Shown here piece after piece: positions 35,272-47,360 of a DNA stretch of 64,000 nt (positions within the stretch are counted from its first letter, which is position 1; the number at the start of each line of letters is the position of its first letter). This DNA comes from Hanleya hanleyi. Taxonomy: Eukaryota; Mollusca; Polyplacophora; Lepidopleurida; Hanleyidae. The DNA lies in contig JAVTVY010017193.1 in NCBI GenBank assembly GCA_036873755.1, positions 1 through 64,000 on the forward strand. Direction: 5' to 3'. The position numbers were made by a program, and so were the translations under genes. Below the pieces are notes generated by a model. The model searched no databases and had not been told where the DNA came from. It saw nothing but the letters and a program-made list of their open reading frames with translations.

Positions 35272-35691
35272 ATGTCGTGTTTAATATGCAAGAGCTCGTG
35301 GATGGAAAAATTGAGCGCTCGGAGCTCGGAGATGGGGCAGTTGGGTGCTTGGATCTCGGAACTCGTGGATGAGGCTATTGGGAGCTCGAAGCCCGGGAGG
35401 AGCGCGGCCGTCCGGAGCTCGCGGATGGGGCAGTTGGAAGCTCGAAGCTCGGGGATCGGGCAGTTAGAAGCTCGTGTCGCTTGGAATGAAGGGCGACCCC
35501 ATACACAGCTCCGTCAAGAAAACCAAGTGTCAACTGGAGGGGGATACCACCAACCGAGCCCTGGAAAAAAACGATCCAAATGCGAAAACAACTGTTTCAG
35601 GGCATATTGCCTCAACGGTATCCTGGACGACCATGACCGAAGATTGACCTTTCTCAAAGACCGGCTTCTGATTGGACAATTGCATGATTGA
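35272..35691 (+). CDS. Unknown 139-residue ORF with MGQLEARSS repeats and family 3' hairpin
   Basis: Residues ~10-75 are built from a ~27-nt tandem repeat encoding variants of SSxMGQLEAR. The C-terminal part (KKRSKCENNC...LDDHDRRLTFLKDRLLIGQLHD) is not repetitive. The stop is 6 nt before the family hairpin at 35697, so this was probably the 3' end of a Maverick-family gene. I do not recognise the protein. The track may have chosen an internal start, and the repeat part may be low-complexity expansion. Confidence 0.4.
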   Translation: MSCLICKSSWMEKLSARSSEMGQLGAWISELVDEAIGSSKPGRSAAVRSSRMGQLEARSSGIGQLEARVAWNEGRPHTQLRQENQVSTGGGYHQPSPGKKRSKCENNCFRAYCLNGILDDHDRRLTFLKDRLLIGQLHD

Positions 35692-35696
35692 ATTGT

Positions 35697-35753
35697 AAAC
35701 ACACACATAGCGATCCCCCAGCGTGGATGTGCTGTGCTGGATGGGATAATAAA
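35697..35753 (+). terminator. Conserved 3'-end hairpin plus AATAAA (copy D)
   Basis: The arms are diverged (ACACACATAG against TGGATGTGCTGTG), but the loop keeps GATCCCCCAGC. GGGATAATAAA ends at 35753. Confidence 0.65.
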
Positions 35754-35869
35754 ATAATTGGATTGTCATCCGTGTTGTTGTTGTTTTTAGTTCAGAATAC
35801 TGCTTGGCATGGACTACGTCTGAGAGGCATAGGGTCTGTGCGTGTGTGAACAAACAAAAGTGTGCTTAG

Positions 35870-36600
35870 TTTAATAGTCGTCCTTCTCTCTCCCCCATAC
35901 CCCCATGCCCATCCTATGGGATAAATGTATATATGTATAGTCGCTCGCTTATCCCCACCATAGGGGAGTAAAGTCCGTGTTCTGCGTTTTATATTTCCGG
36001 GTCAAATCTTAATTTCACATACACCCCAGTAGATAGCCCAATACACACTTCCCTGGATTATTCGCCATGGTTTAGAGGTATAGTCCGTGTTCTGCTTTTT
36101 ATATTTCCGAGACAAATCATAATTTTATATACACCCATGACTTGATTGGCCTGGAGGAGTGCTTCATATGGATACCCCACACGAACCATTCGGACCAACA
36201 ATGGCCTACTTCGACCCAACACGTTCATTACCATACACTTTTCTACTGTTCATGTCCGGAATGACGTCCTCACGAGTGCTTCGCTAGGACACCTACCTCT
36301 GCCCATCTGGACCAATATTGGCCCATCTCGACCCTAAAACGTCCATTACCTTGCTCTTTTTCAACAGCGCGTGGGCGAAATGACGTCAGTTCCACGCCAC
36401 ACCGGTCCAGACGGACGCTCCGCCTCCGGTGCTTCACTATGACACCTCCCGCGCCCCAATCGGACCAAAAGTGATCCACCTCGACTCCGAAGCATTCAAC
36501 CCCTATGGACGACACATGCGCAATCAGAACTTTACAACAACAGTCACCTCATGGCTTCAAGACCCATGCCATCATCTTCTACATGGTGAAACAGTCAAAA
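35870..36600. repeat. Diverged subterminal repeats of the Maverick family
   Basis: Two copies of GTCCGTGTTCTGC...TATATTTCC are followed by about three ~130-bp units of the type GTGCTTCRCTATGACACCT...GGACCAA...CCTCGACYC. They resemble the B units at 59.3-60.3 kb, with GAATGACGTC in place of the GCGCATGCGC centre. Confidence 0.55.
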
Positions 36601-37611
36601 ACAAGTTGCCATACTCCATACCGCAAATGTTCATGTGTGGGTTCCCGATTGGGCCTACACCATAGCCGTATTTTAATCTGCCCTCTGGTAGGTATATTAG
36701 GATATTTTCAGCCGTGCCTAGTATGGGCTGACTCATGGGGCAGTGGTTAACGTGCCTGCTTCTGGAGCGCGCAGTAATTTTTTGACTCCTGCTAGGACCA
36801 GGAGGATTTCCCTTCTCTCGCTGTGTGGCTATGTATGGGGATTATAGCCTCGAAGGTCGATTACCCTCCGGACGTTCCCGGAGATTACCGGACATTATAC
36901 CCCGGACATTACTGAAGATTGCCGGACATTCCCACATATTCTCCCGATCACTCGCGTATTTGGAGTCTCGTTGACATGGGACCGCGGAACCGGAAGGGAT
37001 CGTATCACCGCCGGACATGACCGCATCACTGCGGAGGAACACATCCCACGTGATCACTTTCAGCCACGTGACCTTTGCCGGAACTACAGTAACCTTGACC
37101 TCTTCTTTGGGCCAAACCATTTTTTGTTTAACAAACTTGCACCCCGTCCGACTAAAAGAGGTTTGGCCCAAAAGAGCGGTCAATGCGGGGAATTTATCAT
37201 CTCTATACTACTTCCCAAATTTCTAAACATATATTGTGGTATCTCTCGCGCAAGACAGCAGATCGTACCTTTTATCCCTGGTGAGCCCTGTGTTCCCTTT
37301 GAGCCTGGCGGTTCTGTCAAGCCACGTTCACCTGAAAGAGTAGTTAATATACCTTTATCACCCGCAGGTTATAATAAACCAATCCAGACATGAAACTAAT
37401 ATTTTAACACTTTCATATGACTCCGCGATTTTCACGCAAACTCCAGGAAACCGGCGGGTAAATATTCTTGGATATGATTTTATGGGAAAATTAAAATATA
37501 ACCCAATTCGTGCTGTACGGTTTGTATATCTCTATGTCACTTGATAGCTTGATCAACTAAGTCAAGGTTGGTCATCAACAGGCATATGATCAATTGCTCG
37601 TTACATATGTT
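36601..37611. other. Unassigned; one uncharacterised ORF
   Basis: 36860-36930 has short GATTACCGGACATT repeats. An open frame at 36971-37393 (140 codons) has no recognisable domain. CACGTGATCAC and CACGTGACC at 37047-37075 recall the CACGTG-rich repeats at 18.3 kb. Confidence 0.35.
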
Positions 37612-38225
37612 ATACGAATTTGGAAATCCTGGCGATAATCCTTTGAGAGATATTGTGCTTAAAGGTAAGACAGGATGACAGAGAGACTGGCCAGGCAGAC
37701 AATATCCATTGGTCAAAACTGGTCAGGTAAAAATCAACAGGCTTCTTCCACGCCATCACAATTCACATCTCTGAATTGTACTGGTAGCATAAACATAATC
37801 CTCAGCGATGTATTGAATTACGGCCAGGGTGACTTTTACCTTTGAGCATTTGACATCAAACTGAATAGGTTCTGCTTACCAATGGATAAGGTATACCCAA
37901 AGTTTGGTATCAATTTACGAATAGATAATGGAGGCATTGCACACCTGATGATCATAACTCGTAACATTGTACGACGCTGACATTGCACACCTACATGATA
38001 CTTCATCACAGCTACTACGAAAATTTCAATCTTCTTCACCAACTCATACGGAAGAGAAAGACCCGACAGGAAGATACTATGTCATGAAAAAACAACTGTT
38101 AGTGCACATGTGCAAGGTGAACTAAATATGTAAGCAAGTTCCCTGTTAGTTTCGAATTTGTCTATCAAGCAGTATAACTTCGATATGGACCGGAGAAAAA
38201 AAAATGTCGACGGACGAGAACAACG
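37612..38225. repeat. Dispersed repeat family 2, copy 2
   Basis: Same orientation and length as 21345-21975, with scattered substitutions. Confidence 0.75.
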
Positions 38226-38234
38226 TCTATATTA

Positions 38235-38510
38235 CCAGGGAAACTAATTGAAACAGTTAATATAAACCTGACGGTCCCTATCTACACGGTACTGAGCATC
38301 TTCTATGTTTTATGAAAATATCACTTGTCTGGTACTTCACTTCGCCGCCAATTTGAATTTACCCATGATTCTCTGATGGGCGGGTCATACAAATAGGTTA
38401 AAAAGGGTCCTAAAATGCTAAGCTACAGAGTTGCGGAGTATCAGCTCTCAAGTTTTTGTCTTTCCGGAGATAGAGTATAAAGTTTGGTAGGCGGCCATAA
38501 TGCCCCAGGC
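38235..38510. repeat. Dispersed repeat family 1 copy
   Basis: Matches 27870-28110. Confidence 0.65.
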
Positions 38511-40175
38511 CCGGCAGGGTTAACATTTCCCATGTAAGTTTCGAAGATGTCCCTCAAATAACACCCATATATTTGTGTGACAAGAAATTACATAGATACT
38601 GTGGAAATAATTATCTGATTTAAATTTGAATGAAAGCCATGAAAACGCCTGAATTCAGTCAACCCCTCACGGTATGCAAATTCCGGTGTGAAAGAAAAAG
38701 TGGCTCCCAGAGACCAGTGTCCGGTCTCCTGTGCTTCACCTAGAGCCGACTCTAATATACAAGTGGCCCTTTTTAGATGTCATTGTCCGGGCTGGGTTAA
38801 GTCATAGCAAGCGGCGCTCATATCTGAGGGGCCACCGTTTCTTCGACACCGGTATGCTCAAACTGCTATCAATACAAAGACTGTCATATACTGTCGTTTC
38901 GAAGTTTGGCGGGGATCAACGACGATTCCTTGGAACTGGATAACCTACCCATGTCCCCTTTTTCACCTCGGTCACCTGACCGACCTTGTAATCCTTGCAA
39001 ACCTCTTTCACCTGAAAATAAATTACAAGGCTATAGTTAGCAGACTGGATAGTATGGCGTTGATTCTCAGCTATAGAATAGATCCAATCGTTTGATATTT
39101 GTTGGTTGTAAGTTTAATTTTTAATGATGCAAATATTCGTTGATTGTCACTAACTTCTTAGTTTTCGACTTCCAGGAAATAGTTTCATAAAATCACAGAC
39201 AGCAGACATTTGGGCCTGTAGACATTCGATCTGGGTTTTCGTTAACATTTTCTACTTAACCCTGCCAGTCCTGAGACCAAAATAAACATTGAATGGACTG
39301 GGCGCATTAGAAGTAGGATTGACTTGGGAGTGTTAAGGTAAACTTGACCTCTAAGGTCAATCCGAAGGGACTGGAGCGTATAATACGTAGCAAAAGTCAA
39401 TTGGCAGTGATGTCACAAAGATAAAGTCCGTTATTCCTCATGTTGCTGGGGATTTGGGGGTGCCCCACTTGCTAATAAGCTGGATATAGGGACCCTACTC
39501 AGATAACACAGCGACGTTGGACCAACGTTGGCCTTTGGTTGGCTCATGGGCGCGATTGGCTCAGGTTCGATGACTAACGTTGGGCTTTGGTTTCCATGGT
39601 TTACATAATTGGCTCATTGTCGGTGACTAACGTTGGACCAACGTTGGGGGTTGGGTGGTCTGGTTAGCAGATGTCCTGATTTGACTCATGGTCGGTGACC
39701 AGCGTTGGGTCAACGTTGGGTTCTTGATGGCATGGATGGCAGAAGACATGATTGGCTCACGGTCGATGGCCAAGGTTGGCCCAACGTTGGGTTTAGGGTG
39801 ACATGGTCGGCAAAATGTATGGTTGGCTCACGCTTGACAGACAACGTGGGGTTAACGTCGGGTTCTTGTTGACAATGTCGGCAAAATGTTTCGTTGACTC
39901 ATTGTCGACAGACAAAGTTGTGTCAACGTTGCGATTAGGTTGTCACGGATGGCAGACGTCCTGGTTTGACTCATGATCGGTGGTCGAGGTTGGATTTTTG
40001 GTGGCATGGTTGACAGAAGACATGGTTGGCTCATGGTTGATGGCCAACGTTGGGTTTAGGTTGATATAGTCGGCAAAATGTATGGTTGGCTCATGGTCGA
40101 CAGACAAGTTGTGCAGACGTTATGATTAGGTTATCACGGGTGGCAGAAGTAACGGTTGGCTCGTGGCTGAAGGCC
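38435..40175. repeat. Segmental duplication, copy 1, with CCAACGTTGG minisatellite
   Basis: It matches 41035-42870 at about 2.6-kb offset. 39510-40170 is a minisatellite of ~60-80-bp units built on GGTTGGCTCATGGTCGATGG and CCAACGTTGGGTT. No gene found. Confidence 0.85.
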
Positions 40176-41034
40176 CATGACTTTGGCATTCACTTGATCA
40201 ATGCATTAAAATTACAAAAAAGATAATCATCAGATAGCATGTTTTGCATGGATCTGCCAATGATAAACAACATGTCATCTGACTCCCTCGATAAATGGAT
40301 TGCCGATTTTAATTTCAATACAGTTATAAATGTAATGGCAAATTTACAACTACCGTACATGTATTTACTAAACTGATTATGACGATAACGATTGCTCTAT
40401 TGTGTGTGTGTAAAAAGGAAATGCTAATCAGATATAGTGAAATGTACAATATATAGCATATGTGGGACGACATGAGGGAGTTTCTTTTCATTGGTGAAAT
40501 TAAGGCAGACAGATAAAAACATAACTGATAAACAAAAGTTCGTAGTTCAGGATATTTCGCTCATCAATACATAGAATGCCCCCTTTTCTTTGCTGACTTT
40601 CAATAAAATTGGACATACGACCGTTTTCAATCGATTTCTTATCCCTGAAAGGTACATGTAGTGCCTAGAGTCCAATAATGTCCATCTGTCATGGATCAGC
40701 CAGGAGTAGCAAAACCTTTTGCAAATGACAGGCATCAGTTAGTGGGTAACACACCCAATTTTTCATAATTCCGACACAGTGGTCGCGTCACTATTTTGAA
40801 TGAATAAAACTGAATTTTTATTGTGTTGAATAAAGTGGATTTGACCCCCAACCAACAGGGCTATCTCCGGAACCACAAGAAATGGAGAGCTGAAACTCCG
40901 TGACTTTACAGTTTATATTGGGGTCATTTTGAGCCTATTTGCATAACCCCCCGAGTAGCGGATCATAGATAAATTCAAGATGGCCGTCACCTGGGGTACC
41001 AGAAAGGTGATGTTTTCGTCATATTTCTTCGTAT
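40176..41034. other. Spacer between duplication copies
   Basis: AT-rich. 40840-41034 is a dispersed repeat family 1 copy (ATTTGCATAACCCCCCGAG). No gene found. Confidence 0.45.
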
Positions 41035-42870
41035 GAAGTATCAGCTCTCAAGTTGTTTTCTTTCCGGAGATAGAGTATAAAATTTGGTAGGCGGTCACAA
41101 TGTGCCAGGCCCGTCAGGGTTAACATCTCCCATGTAAGTTTCGAAGATGTCCCTCAAACTACACCCAGATATTTGCGAGACAAAAAATTACACAGTAATT
41201 GTGGAAATAATTATCTGATCTAAATTTGAAGGAAAGCTACGAAAACGCCTGAATTCAGTCATCCCCTCACGGTATGCAAATACCGGTGTGATAGAAAAGG
41301 TGGCCCCCAGAGACTAGTGTACGGCCTTCTATGCTTCACCTAGAGCCGACTCTAATATACAAGTGACCATTTTTAGATGTCATTGACCGGGCTGGGTTAA
41401 GGCATAGCAAGCGGCGATCATATCTGAGGGACCACCGATTCTTCGACACCGGTATGCCCAAACTGGCCCCAATATGATGAGCTATCAATTCAAAGACGGT
41501 CATTTACTGTCGTTTCGAACATAGTGTAAAAAGTTTGGCTGGGATCAAAGACGATTCCTTGGAAACTGGATAACCTACCCATGTCCCCTTTTTCACCTCG
41601 GCCACCTGACCGACCTTGTAATCCTTGCAAACCTCTTTCACCTGAAAATAAATTACAAGGCTATAGTTAGCAAACTGGATAGTATGGCGTTGATTATCAG
41701 CTTTAGAATAGATGTATATCGTTTGATATTTGTTGGTTGTAAGTTTGATTTTTAATGATACAAATATTCGTTGATTGTCACTAACTTCTTAGTTTTCGAC
41801 TTTCAGGAAATAGTTTCATAAAATCACAGACAGCAGTCATTTAGACCTGTAGACATTCAATCTGGGTTTTCGTTAACATTTCCTACTTAACCCTACCAGT
41901 CCTGAGGCTAAAATAAACATTGAAGGGACTGGGGCGCATTAGAAGTAGGATTGACTTGGGAGTGTTATGGTAGACTTGACCTCTAAGGTCAATTCGAGGT
42001 GACTGGGGCGTTTACAACGTAGTAAAAGTCAATTGGCAGTGATGTCACAAAGGTAAAGTCCGTCATTCCTCATTTTGCTGGGCATTTGGAGGTACCCCAC
42101 TTGCTAAGGACACTACACAGATAACACAGCGACGTTTAACCAACGTTGGCCTTTGGTTGGCGCGGTTGGCTCATGGGCGCCGTTGGCTCAGGGTCGGTGA
42201 CCAACGTTGTGCTTTGGTTTGCATGGTTTCCATGATTGGCTCATTGTCGGTGACTAACGTTGGATGTTGGGTGGTATGGTTGGCAGATGTCCTGGTTTGA
42301 CTCATGGTCCGTGGCCAACGCTGGGTCAACATTGGATTCTTGATGGCATGGATGGCAGAAGACATGATTGGCTCACGGTCGATGGCCAAGGTTGGACGAA
42401 CGTTGGGTTTAGGTTGACATAATCGGCAAAATGTATGGTTGGCTCACGGTCGACAGACAACGTTGGGTCAACGTCGAGTTCTTGTTGACATTGTCGGCAA
42501 AATGTTTTGTTGACTCATTGTCGACAGAGAAAGTTGTGACAACGTTGCGATTAGGTTGTCACGGATGGCAGACGTCCTGGTTTGACTCCTGATCGGTGGT
42601 CAACGTTGGGTCAACGTTGGGTTTTTAGTGGCATGGTTGACAAAAGACATGGTTGGCTCATGGTCGATGGCCAACGTTGGGTTTAGGTTGTCATAGTTGG
42701 CAGAAGACATGGTTGGCTCATGGTTGATGGCCAACGTTGGGTTTAGGTTGATATGATCGGCAAAATGTATGGTTGGCTCATGGTCGACAGACAAAGCTGT
42801 GCATACGTTGTCATTAGCTATATAGGTTGTCACGGATGGCAGAAGTAACGGTTGGCTCGTGGCTGATCTG
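41035..42870. repeat. Segmental duplication, copy 2, with CCAACGTTGG minisatellite
   Basis: Counterpart of 38435-40175. Its minisatellite (42115-42870) has the same unit types with a different unit order. Confidence 0.85.
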
Positions 42871-45035
42871 TGTTTAGTGAATAAACATTCATTCATTCAA
42901 TAGTCAAAATTCAGGCCTGGGTTTGCATTATTACATTTGTGATAATTACTGATTTCTTGAATTGTCAATGAAATCTCGTGAATAATTTTTTTTTTCAAAT
43001 TTATTAACAAATTCCGGGAAAGAACAATAAAGCGCAATTTATATCTGCATTATTCCCAGTTCACGGATTCATTGAATCATTGAATTCCTGATATCTCAGA
43101 GAAAATCAATATCAGTTCCCTGTCCCGGTTCCGAGAAATTTGAATTCCTCGATTATTATTTCACTCGATTATCATGAACGTAAGCTGTCAATGGTTAGAG
43201 CCGCCTCTTGCTCTTCTCTGATGGTCTGTTTATCATTTCCTCCTTCAGTCCCACTTTCAGTTTCTAGGCAATAAAATCTGACATTCTTTCCAAATTTGGC
43301 ATGTAGCTACTTTGCAACAAGATGCATGGGTTTGCATTTCACCAAAATCTTTCATAAGTGTTGCCACCCAAGCGCAAAGTTCAAATTTGGTTGTTAGACT
43401 ACGAAATTAGAACAAGAGCCCATGCCACACATTGAATATTTTTGATCCCACATTCAAAGTTTGGTATGGATTTGCATATAATGGATGCTGTCCTCCAAAT
43501 CATTATCTTTCCTTGTTGCCATGAATTTGAGGTAAACCTGCAATTCTGTCACATTTGCATTCCTGTACTGGAGTTTATAGCCTGGGAATCAATATTTCCG
43601 ACTATATCCTGATATTCAGATGTAGTGATGTAGCTACTTCCTGTGCTTCCGTTCGTCAATCCATCCTGTCAACTCATGTTGTTAACGCGAGATATTTAAA
43701 ACAATTTAACCGATCGGCTTCAACTTGGGGACTCACTTCTAACATCAGCGAGACGGCAGTTAGTATTGATTTTCACAGAGCTGCTTAATTCGAGATGAAT
43801 GCCATCGGTCATATTGGATTTCTGACACCCATATATTATCTCTGCATGTAGTGACTGCGATATCTTGAGAACAATTCAACCGATCAGCTTCACACTTTAC
43901 AAGTCACTTCACATCAATGGGACAGAGGTTGATGTTGATTTTCACCGAGCTGTGTAATCCAAGGCAACGACCATCGCCCAACTAGAATTGACTGGCCTCG
44001 AAAAATATGGCCAGAGGAACCAAATATCACAAGGGCGATATATAACTAATAATATACGCACAAACTTACGAGACACACGTTTTGAGAGTCTAGCTATGAT
44101 CCTTTATAAAATATTTTTAAAAGTTGAATTCCAACGGGGTAATATAAAAGACGGTCATTTCAACCCTATTTGGCCTGGGCGATTTGGGGTGTATCGCAGC
44201 ATTGTTAGGGGGGGGGGGGGGGGGGGTCTTGACTGAAAGTGCCCTCCACCTATATATTTTCTATTTTCGGTATTTCTAATGCTAACATGCTGAAACTTAC
44301 CACACTGTATATTTAAGTCAAGTTCTAATGGTGCATTCCACACCTAATTGATGTGCGGCTAAAAACAGGCATGGGTTCGGATGTTCGTTCATAAATAGAT
44401 GTAAAATCTTTAACAAAAACCCTGTAAAAGTATATATTTTCTAAATGGGCACACTCGTGCCATTATTTCAGGAGACTTGTGAGCTATTGAAATTGAAAAG
44501 GAAAGACGTGCAATCCTCCTTAAACCTTCTTCAACTTTTCTGAAAACCTCCATGAAATGTGTCAAATTCTACCCGCAACCCAGAGAAAACGTATGAATTG
44601 ATTTCTTTTTATGTATGGTAAAGTGTTTCCCGTCCAAAGGACAATTTAAAATGGCGAAAAAACGGGGTCGACCTACTCGTTTTGGGGTTTTTTTTGTAAA
44701 ATTTTATCGCCATAAAGGAATCATCGTTTTCGCTTCCCGAAAAAGTGCGGATTTTGGCCCGCTAGATATTCAATTCCGGACACGATTAACTCGGTAGTGG
44801 CGAGTGGGTGCGATCAACAAGCAATTGTTATATCTTCGTTTGGAGAAATGGTTACGTCCAGCAGGGTGATACTATATATATCAGTAATAGAAAGGCAAGA
44901 AGAATTACCATGCTGTCAAAATCGGACGAACTTCCTTATTATAAAATTAGGGAGGTGAAGTGCACCCTAATAGAAGATAAAAAAAAAAATCAAGATGGCC
45001 GTCATAATGAAAAAGTCATTTTTGGACGATTTTTT
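42871..45035. other. Unassigned DNA left of element 2
   Basis: 43620-43960 holds two diverged ~240-bp repeats (AACAATTTAACCGATCGGCTTCA). A G-rich run of about 20 occurs at 44209-44227. There is no gene with recognisable similarity. The outer end of element 2 must lie in or after this stretch, but I could not find it. Confidence 0.4.
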
Positions 45036-46159
45036 TCAGTCAGATTTTTCTTATATTTTATCTAAATGTTTTCTTCGCAAAACACTAGCTGATAAATTAG
45101 TAAATAATAATCTGATAGGAAATAAAATATTTTTAACCCCATTTCAATGCCGAAAACCAAGAATTTTGAAGAAATATGACGAAAATGTCACTTTTCTGGT
45201 ACCCCACATGACCGTCATTTGGAATTTACCCATTATCCTCTGATCGAGGGGTCGTGCAAATAGGCTCAAAATGACCTCAATATGATAAGCTAAAAATCAG
45301 GGAATGTCAGCTCTCAATTTTCTGTCGTTCCGTAGATAGGAGCAAAAAACCAACAGGGGAAGTGCTCATTTCCATATCTGAAAAAGTAATTGCTGGTTTC
45401 CTCGAATAATGAACTGCAAACTGCGGTCTAACTTTATGAACGTGAAATGCCCCTAGGCCAAGTAAGGTTAAGCATGGTCCGAATAGTCTGAATGGTCAGT
45501 CCCGAGTAGTATATAAAGTTGATTTCAGAGCAAATTTCACCCGGATGTAGTGACGTCATGAGGAGGGTTTGAGGAGGAACTAGTGGCGCCATCTGTACAC
45601 TTTGGACGCAAGGGAGACAACTCGATCTGCCAGAGTTTGGCCGCCATCTTGAATTTTTGAGGCGGTGTGGGCGGCCATCTTGAATTGTGTGGAAAAGGGG
45701 ATGCGGTCGCGGGAAAAAGCTTCCGCGGAGAAAAAGTAGTCCCTAGACTGGAAATACACTGCATGGTCCGATGGGGTCGAGTGAGGTATCAAAGTGAAGC
45801 CTATGTGAGGGGGCATCTGATGGGCTGGGTGTGGGGTTGACATATCGGCATTCTGCGCATGCGCGGTGGCCCAAGGGTATGAAAATAGACGTTTTGGGAT
45901 CGAGCGGGGTTTCTAATGGGCCGATGGAGTTGTATGAGGTATCCATGTGAAGCCTAGGTGAAGGGGCATCCAGTCATGGGTGGGTGCATGTAAAATGTTT
46001 CCTGAAAAAAAACGGAACACGGACTTTATCGAAAAACAGGGGAAAACCCCTATCACCTCTAGCCAAAAAGACTAATATTGGTCCCCGGGCTTATTGGGAC
46101 TTGCCTATCAAGTCATTGGGGTGATGTGAATAACAACAAGTTCAGCAATGTTCATACAG

Positions 46160-46214
46160 TTTATTATCCCCAATGTTACATCATACCCAGGCTGGGAGAG
46201 CCGCCCTGGGTATG
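46160..46214 (-). terminator. Conserved 3'-end hairpin plus AATAAA (copy E)
   Basis: Read on minus: CATACCCAGG, loop GCGGCTCTCCCAG, CCTGGGTATG (46214-46182), then AATAAA at 46165-46160. Compensatory changes relative to copy C keep the stem paired. Confidence 0.8.
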
Positions 46215-46365
46215 TTTAGTATGTTCACAGCAAAACAAATTGAAATATCAAACACCATGTTTTATTATTTAACGCACCGTCACATTAGGTACAAGTGTTT
46301 ACTGAGCTCAAGTCAATGATCAGCATGTAGACATAGAGAGTATGTACGACATGTTATGGTATTCA

Positions 46366-47307
46366 TCAGTGCACGAGTGACGCATTCAACCGATGGCAGT
46401 GGTGGATCAGCTTGGTAAGGAAAAACGTAACATTGGTCACCCTCTTCACTGTCCACTTGGTGTTGGGTCGTTGTTGTTGGGCCCATCCCAAGACATCCAA
46501 TTGTTCCACTTGGTCCAGCATCATCTCTAGTGACCTCCGGTCAATGATGGTAAACGGTTGGTCGTACACTGGGTGGATGGCACTGGAATAGAAATAGCGC
46601 AATTCACCCGTCATCTTATGGCATAAGATGTACCCAAATGCTACATTTAATGTGAAGGCCGTAGGTTGGTCATTGAAGATGGTTTCCACGTAGCTGCGTA
46701 GACGGGTGAGCTTGGTCAGTGGGAAATTGTAGATATCTTGAATAGGGCGATGACGGTGGAAACAGTGCCGTGTCATGGTCCAATGGCGCCGAGAGATGTC
46801 ACTCTCTGGATGATATTCGGGTAAGAGATCGCTAGGAACATTTATGGGCTCGTCCAGAAAATGTTCGATGTATGGCGTATGACTCGAAACCGTAACGGTG
46901 GGGTCCGGTTGGAAATCCAGGCTCTTCCCAACTGTGGATATAGGCGGGCTCTCCGTCATCGCATCACCAGTGGCGTTCGTCTCCGCGGGCTTATCTTCGC
47001 TGGGTCTGACCTTCCGCGGCTTCTCTTCAGTAGGAAGTTGTCGCCAAAACCGTGGAGACGGGACATGAATCAAACGCTGATGCCGTCTTAACTGACTGCG
47101 TCGTTTGAAGAGTTGACCACAATCCTTACATTTTTCCGTCGCGCCCTCGTGGAATGAGCGTTCGTGGCGCAGTAAATCATCCTCCCGATTAAATGACCGT
47201 GCGCAGGTTATACAAGTATACCGTGCATCGTTGTGGGTGGAGGCCTCGTGGCGTCGTAAATTATCTAGACGAGTAAACTGCTTCTGGCAAGTTGTGCAAG
47301 TGAACAT
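46366..47307 (-). CDS. Zinc-finger/PolB-N-terminal protein, copy 2
   Basis: The 313-residue ORF is intact. Three C2H2 fingers are complete (first finger CTTCQKQF). An acidic/basic linker is followed by the PolB N-terminal homology (PESDISRRHW, HRHRPIQDIYNF, QRPNTKW). It ends in HCHRLNASLVH, slightly beyond the stop of copy 1. It faces outward from element 2. It has the same promoter block (TATA at 47360-47353) and hairpin as the others. Confidence 0.75.
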   Translation of the reverse strand: MFTCTTCQKQFTRLDNLRRHEASTHNDARYTCITCARSFNREDDLLRHERSFHEGATEKCKDCGQLFKRRSQLRRHQRLIHVPSPRFWRQLPTEEKPRKVRPSEDKPAETNATGDAMTESPPISTVGKSLDFQPDPTVTVSSHTPYIEHFLDEPINVPSDLLPEYHPESDISRRHWTMTRHCFHRHRPIQDIYNFPLTKLTRLRSYVETIFNDQPTAFTLNVAFGYILCHKMTGELRYFYSSAIHPVYDQPFTIIDRRSLEMMLDQVEQLDVLGWAQQQRPNTKWTVKRVTNVTFFLTKLIHHCHRLNASLVH

Positions 47308-47352
47308 CTTGGTGGTTGACAGAGTGTCTGATGAAACGGCAAGGCCGCTTCC

Positions 47353-47360
47353 CTTTTATA
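47353..47360 (-). promoter_or_regulatory. TATA box of zinc-finger gene, copy 2
   Basis: TATAAAAG on minus, 46 nt before the ATG at 47307, followed by the GC-rich palindrome-like GGCCTTGCCG. Confidence 0.65.

Noticed and set aside
36971..37393. 140-codon ORF considered as a gene
   Set aside because: No domain, promoter, splice sites or second copy in the window; composition like its surroundings.
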